Below, one piece after another: positions 35,436 through 38,075 of a stretch of DNA of 38,075 nt. The position numbers and the translations under genes are program-made. Each line of letters starts with the position of its first letter. Within the stretch, counting starts at the first letter, position 1. Under the pieces are notes generated by a model. The model saw only the letters and a list, made by a program, of their open reading frames with translations, did no database searches and was not told the DNA's origin. The stretch is from JAKOQB01 sp036824465 (GTDB lineage Bacteria; Pseudomonadota; Gammaproteobacteria; Burkholderiales; Burkholderiaceae_F): contig DAITAC010000034.1 of assembly GCA_036824465.1 (NCBI GenBank), positions 1 to 38,075 of the forward strand, in the 5' to 3' direction.

Positions 35436-36005
35436 TCAGCAGGGAGATGCCGGAGTGCTTCGGGCGGCCGAAGGCAATGTCTTTCGGCGCAGCATTTCGT
35501 CGCTCAGTCCTTGCAAGCGTTGCTGCATGTCGCTCTCAACCATGCCGACGAGGAACCGAGTCGGAAGCAACGTTTTGAGTATGCTGTAAACATGGTAGCT
35601 GATTTGTGTACTACCCCCTGAGGCATGCAGACGCGTGACTACTTCGACTTCGCCGATATTGCCTCCCACCGAACGAGCCGTGACGGTGTCGCAAGGCGTA
35701 GTTTCAATTTCCCATGTTGATTCAACTGAAAATCGGAACGGACCAAAGCGTGAGACCTTTGTCTGCGCCACTCTCAATGTCTCTCCGGGCTGGCTTATGA
35801 CCTGGCTGCTTTTCAAATCAAGGATGAATTTGGCATGGTGGTCATAGTCGTTCAGCACTGCCCATGCTTCGCTGAGAGTCACCGGAACGTAAGCATTGGC
35901 AACGACGACGATCGTGTCGCCGGCGTGAGAGGCAGTAACGTCAATTGCGGCACCGGCAAGGCGCGGGCTCAGACAAGCAACAAGAGCAAGAAGTACGTAA
36001 TTCAT
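35436..36005 (-). CDS. Secreted SRPBCC/START-like fold protein
   Basis: 189 residues. Signal peptide MNYVLLALVACLSPRLAGA; start ATG 36005 begins it, and a longer frame to 36062 does not look coding. The body fits the SRPBCC (polyketide cyclase/START-like) fold: early VVVANAYVPVTLSEAWAVL, the NDYDHHAKFILDLKSSQVI segment, and the late helix MVESDMQQRLQGLSDEML. Such proteins bind lipophilic molecules in a cavity. It lies between the two SGNH repeat copies. A periplasmic lipid- or quinone-binding role is only inferred. Confidence 0.75.
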   Translation of the reverse strand: MNYVLLALVACLSPRLAGAAIDVTASHAGDTIVVVANAYVPVTLSEAWAVLNDYDHHAKFILDLKSSQVISQPGETLRVAQTKVSRFGPFRFSVESTWEIETTPCDTVTARSVGGNIGEVEVVTRLHASGGSTQISYHVYSILKTLLPTRFLVGMVESDMQQRLQGLSDEMLRRKTLPSAARSTPASPC

Positions 36006-36058
36006 CAGAGTGAGCGACGACGATTCAGGTCCTACACCCGCCTTCGCTACGCGGAGCA

Positions 36059-36505
36059 TCATGCGGTGTCACCCACTGCTTCATAGTGCGGCTTCACCTC
36101 CAACACTTGCTCACGATGGTCAAAGCGGGCTTTGTCCCAGGCATCACTTGAAGTGCATCCCTGCTTTGCGGCCGCTCGGGCTCCACTGAAATCCCCCTCA
36201 GCCGATACATAGGTCGTCAAACCCTCCGAATGCTCGGTCGCTGTGCCTGTACTGCGCAGCGACACATGCGCCGCCCCGACCAGCAGCGGGTCAGCACCGT
36301 AGACATGCGACAGGCGCACGCGCACGATCTGGCGAATAGTCTGGTTCTTGGCAATGGGCGCAGGCGGGATGGCCATGCCCGCGATGGCCAGCATCGCGCC
36401 ATCAAGGACGGCGAGCTCCCGCCGGAGAACCGCAATGGAAAACCCGGACCGACGGGTCAGTTTCGACGTTTGTTCGTTTATCGGGTGCGGCTGTGGACGC
36501 GACAA
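36059..36505 (-). pseudogene. Shrunken second copy of the SGNH hydrolase gene start
   Basis: The 148-codon frame from TTG 36505 (same GGAG upstream as copy 1) aligns with the N-terminal part of the SGNH hydrolase: shared INEQTSKLT, LAVL, MLAIAGM, QTIRQIVRV, VSLRSTG, TTYVSA and GDFSGA. Compared with copy 1 it lacks about 27, 9 and about 60 residues in three internal deletions, all keeping the frame, and the whole catalytic domain. After GDFSGA it runs into about 40 unrelated residues and stops at 36059. It cannot be an active hydrolase. Read as a decayed duplicate, although the frame is still open. Confidence 0.75.
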
Positions 36506-36724
36506 GATGGGTTCTCCGAATACGGGAAGAGCAGTTGGTGCGCGGCCACGCACCCGGACCAAAAAATCAAGGGCCCTTTCGAACCTCTAATGGCGGGGCG
36601 CCATGCCGTGGAACAGACTGATAAACGCATCATCATGACGCGGTGCTGTCCACCTAACATGATCTTCTCCGACAAATATGCGGTCTGTGCGACAGCGCAC
36701 GCATGGGAGAGTGATCCTGGCGGG
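36462..36724. repeat. Direct repeat, copy 2
   Basis: Second copy of 35161-35425, about 1.3 kb downstream, same orientation. Its right end lies 77 bases before the start of the epimerase gene at 36802, so it may also serve as that gene's upstream region. The ATGGCG/CGCCAT stem is kept at 36590-36604. Confidence 0.9.
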
Positions 36725-36801
36725 GCCTACGGGGTCACGGTTCAATCGGCGCCGATACCCTGCCGATCCAGCACGGATAGCGCACGCCCGATCTCCCGCG
36801 C

Positions 36802-37821
36802 ATGAATACTTCGGACCAGCAATCTGTTCTGGTCACTGGCGCCAGTGGCTTCATCGGGGTGCATCTCGTGCGCCTGCTGGTCGCGCGCGGTCGCCCTGTC
36901 TCCTGCCTGGTGCGCCCGACGTCGCATGTGAAGGAGCTGCTTGCCGCGGGCGCCGAGCTCGTCACTGGCGATGTCAATGATCGCGCGGGTGTCTCGCGGG
37001 CCATCGCGTTGTCGAACGCCCGTGTCGTATTCCACCTGGCGGGGCTCGTGCGGGCGATGTCTGCCGGAGACTTCATGCGCGTGAACGCCGAGGGCGTCGA
37101 GGCGGTCGCGGCAGCGTGCACCGAGCAGGCGGAGCGCCCGGTGCTCTTGCTCGTTTCGTCGCTCGCCGCTGCGGGGCCCTCGGGCGCGGCGCCGAAAACA
37201 GAAGGCGATCCGCCGCTACCAGTTTCGGACTATGGGCGCAGCAAATTCGCTGGCGAGCAGGCGGCCGCGCGGTACGCCGGCGCGTTGCCCATCACGATCG
37301 TTCGGCCGTGCGCTGTGTTCGGTGCAGGCGACCGCGGGATGTACGAAGTCTTCAATGCCGTCGCTCGATCCGGTACGCACATCGTGTGCGGGCGCGGCGA
37401 CCGGCGCGTCTCGCTGATCGCTGCGGCGGACCTTGTCGAATGCGTCGTGCTCGCTGCGGAGAAAGGTGAGCGCCTTGTGTCCGACGGCTCCGGGCGCGGC
37501 ATCTACTTCGCCGGCGCGGAGGATCTTTCGCATGTCGAGCTCGGCATCGCGATCGCTCACGCACTCGGGAAAGGGGTGCCTCGTATCGTTCGTGTCCCTG
37601 GAGGGTTGATGCGGATGGCCGGCTTTTGCGGCGATGTCGTTTCGAGGATCCGCCGGCACCCGGGGTGGGTCGGCAGCGACAAGGTCGCCGAACTGCTCGC
37701 GGGTTCGTGGACGTGCTCGTCGGCAAAAGCGCGGCGGCAGCTGGGCTGGTCGCCTGCGGCCCCGCTCGCCGATCGACTCCGTGAAACCGCGCAGTGGTAC
37801 CTCGATGCGCGCTGGCTATAG
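36802..37821 (+). CDS. NAD-dependent epimerase/dehydratase family protein, CerR-like candidate
   Basis: 339 residues, extended SDR. NAD motif VTGASGFIG at 11-19, then HLAGLVR, VSSLAAAGP with Ser119/120 and the catalytic pair Tyr144-x3-Lys148 (YGRSKFAGE). IVRPCAVFGAGD is typical of the extended family. The C-terminus (ARRQLGWSPAAPLADRLRET) is also standard. Many functions are possible (nucleotide-sugar epimerase, steroid or ceramide reductase). The neighbour ending at 37836 resembles the GNAT ceramide synthase bCerS of Caulobacter-type sphingolipid synthesis, where an enzyme of this family (CerR) reduces the 3-oxo intermediate, so a CerR role is proposed on context. No strong ribosome-binding site before ATG 36802. 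Confidence 0.85.
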   Translation: MNTSDQQSVLVTGASGFIGVHLVRLLVARGRPVSCLVRPTSHVKELLAAGAELVTGDVNDRAGVSRAIALSNARVVFHLAGLVRAMSAGDFMRVNAEGVEAVAAACTEQAERPVLLLVSSLAAAGPSGAAPKTEGDPPLPVSDYGRSKFAGEQAAARYAGALPITIVRPCAVFGAGDRGMYEVFNAVARSGTHIVCGRGDRRVSLIAAADLVECVVLAAEKGERLVSDGSGRGIYFAGAEDLSHVELGIAIAHALGKGVPRIVRVPGGLMRMAGFCGDVVSRIRRHPGWVGSDKVAELLAGSWTCSSAKARRQLGWSPAAPLADRLRETAQWYLDARWL

Positions 37822-37835
37822 GAGCCTGTCGGACC

Positions 37836-38075
37836 TCACAGCGCCCGGTCGTAGATCCGGTAGGTCTTCGCGAGCTTCGTCCCCGCGCGCCTGAGCGTGC
37901 CGCGCGAACTCGTGTTGCTCTCGAGTACCCACGAAAATTCCCAGCCCGTGAGGCCCCACGGCTTGGCCGCCTCGACAAGCCGATCGAGCAGCACGATGGC
38001 GAATCCCGACTGCTGGAAATCGGGCAGCATCGTCACGGTCAGTGCCCGCGCGACGTTGATCCGCTTCTTCCCCCA
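37836..38075 (-). CDS. GNAT-family acyltransferase, C-terminal part (bCerS-like candidate), cut by window edge
   Basis: The frame is open from the stop at 37836 to the right edge (about 79 residues), so the N-terminus is missing; internal GTG/ATG codons near 38036 are not the real start. The visible end shows GNAT motifs: strand ARALTVTMLPDF, acetyl-CoA loop QQSGFAIVLLDRL (QxxGxA/G), strand GWEFSWVLESN, and the ending KLAKTYRIYDRAL. The SWVLE-x-N and K-TYRIY features are seen in the GNAT proteins found in bacterial ceramide loci (bCerS). The gene converges on the epimerase with 14 bases between. Assignment to bCerS is an inference from memory of that family. Confidence 0.75.
   Translation of the reverse strand, partial: WGKKRINVARALTVTMLPDFQQSGFAIVLLDRLVEAAKPWGLTGWEFSWVLESNTSSRGTLRRAGTKLAKTYRIYDRAL

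Overview
The window is GC-rich, densely coding and carries gene families typical of Betaproteobacteria, most likely Burkholderiales. The pointers are a TctC/Bug solute receptor beside a CaiB tail, a TRAP transporter, a fused aryl-CoA monooxygenase/Old-Yellow-Enzyme protein, a single-domain CbiX chelatase and a PEP-CTERM-like secreted protein. This assignment is an inference from gene content; no rRNA or tRNA gene was seen.

Layout. 1-7.6 kb is housekeeping and accessory metabolism: a broken CaiB/BaiF tail, a Bug receptor, a minus-strand run (ornithine cyclodeaminase family, small secreted coiled-coil protein, SRAP protein), a rhodanese, a zinc-free MDR reductase, an HtrA-like protease, a short CbiX and a metallophosphoesterase-like lipoprotein. 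7.8-15.2 kb holds two long membrane GGDEF-EAL paralogues flanking an unrecognised protein with a helix-turn-helix-like C-terminus. 15.4-19.9 kb is a plus-strand aryl-CoA degradation operon (fused monooxygenase/reductase, enoyl-CoA hydratase, acyl-CoA dehydrogenase). Converging on it, 20.0-27.4 kb is a tight minus-strand operon read as dctP-dctQ-dctM-EthD-like-hyuA-hyuB. It couples TRAP uptake of an organic acid to an ATP-dependent hydantoinase/oxoprolinase-type enzyme, and has a recognisable promoter and a leader hairpin.

27.7-31.3 kb is a divergent pair: a winged-helix/STAND-ATPase regulator and a diiron protein whose ligand pattern matches the AurF type. The space between them contains direct repeats and a palindrome that could be operators.

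31.4-38.1 kb looks accessory and rearranged: an RTX-repeat protein with a PEP-CTERM-like tail, a 15-bp inverted repeat, an SDR gene remnant, an OafA-type acyltransferase, an SGNH hydrolase, a secreted SRPBCC protein, a decayed second copy of the SGNH gene start with a nearly unchanged upstream block, and at the right edge an NAD-dependent epimerase/dehydratase convergent with a GNAT protein. That last pair resembles the CerR and bCerS enzymes of bacterial ceramide synthesis.

The least explained items are the AurF-like protein and its regulator, the protein between the two cyclic-di-GMP enzymes, the repeated block upstream of the SGNH gene, and the possible sphingolipid locus cut by the window edge.
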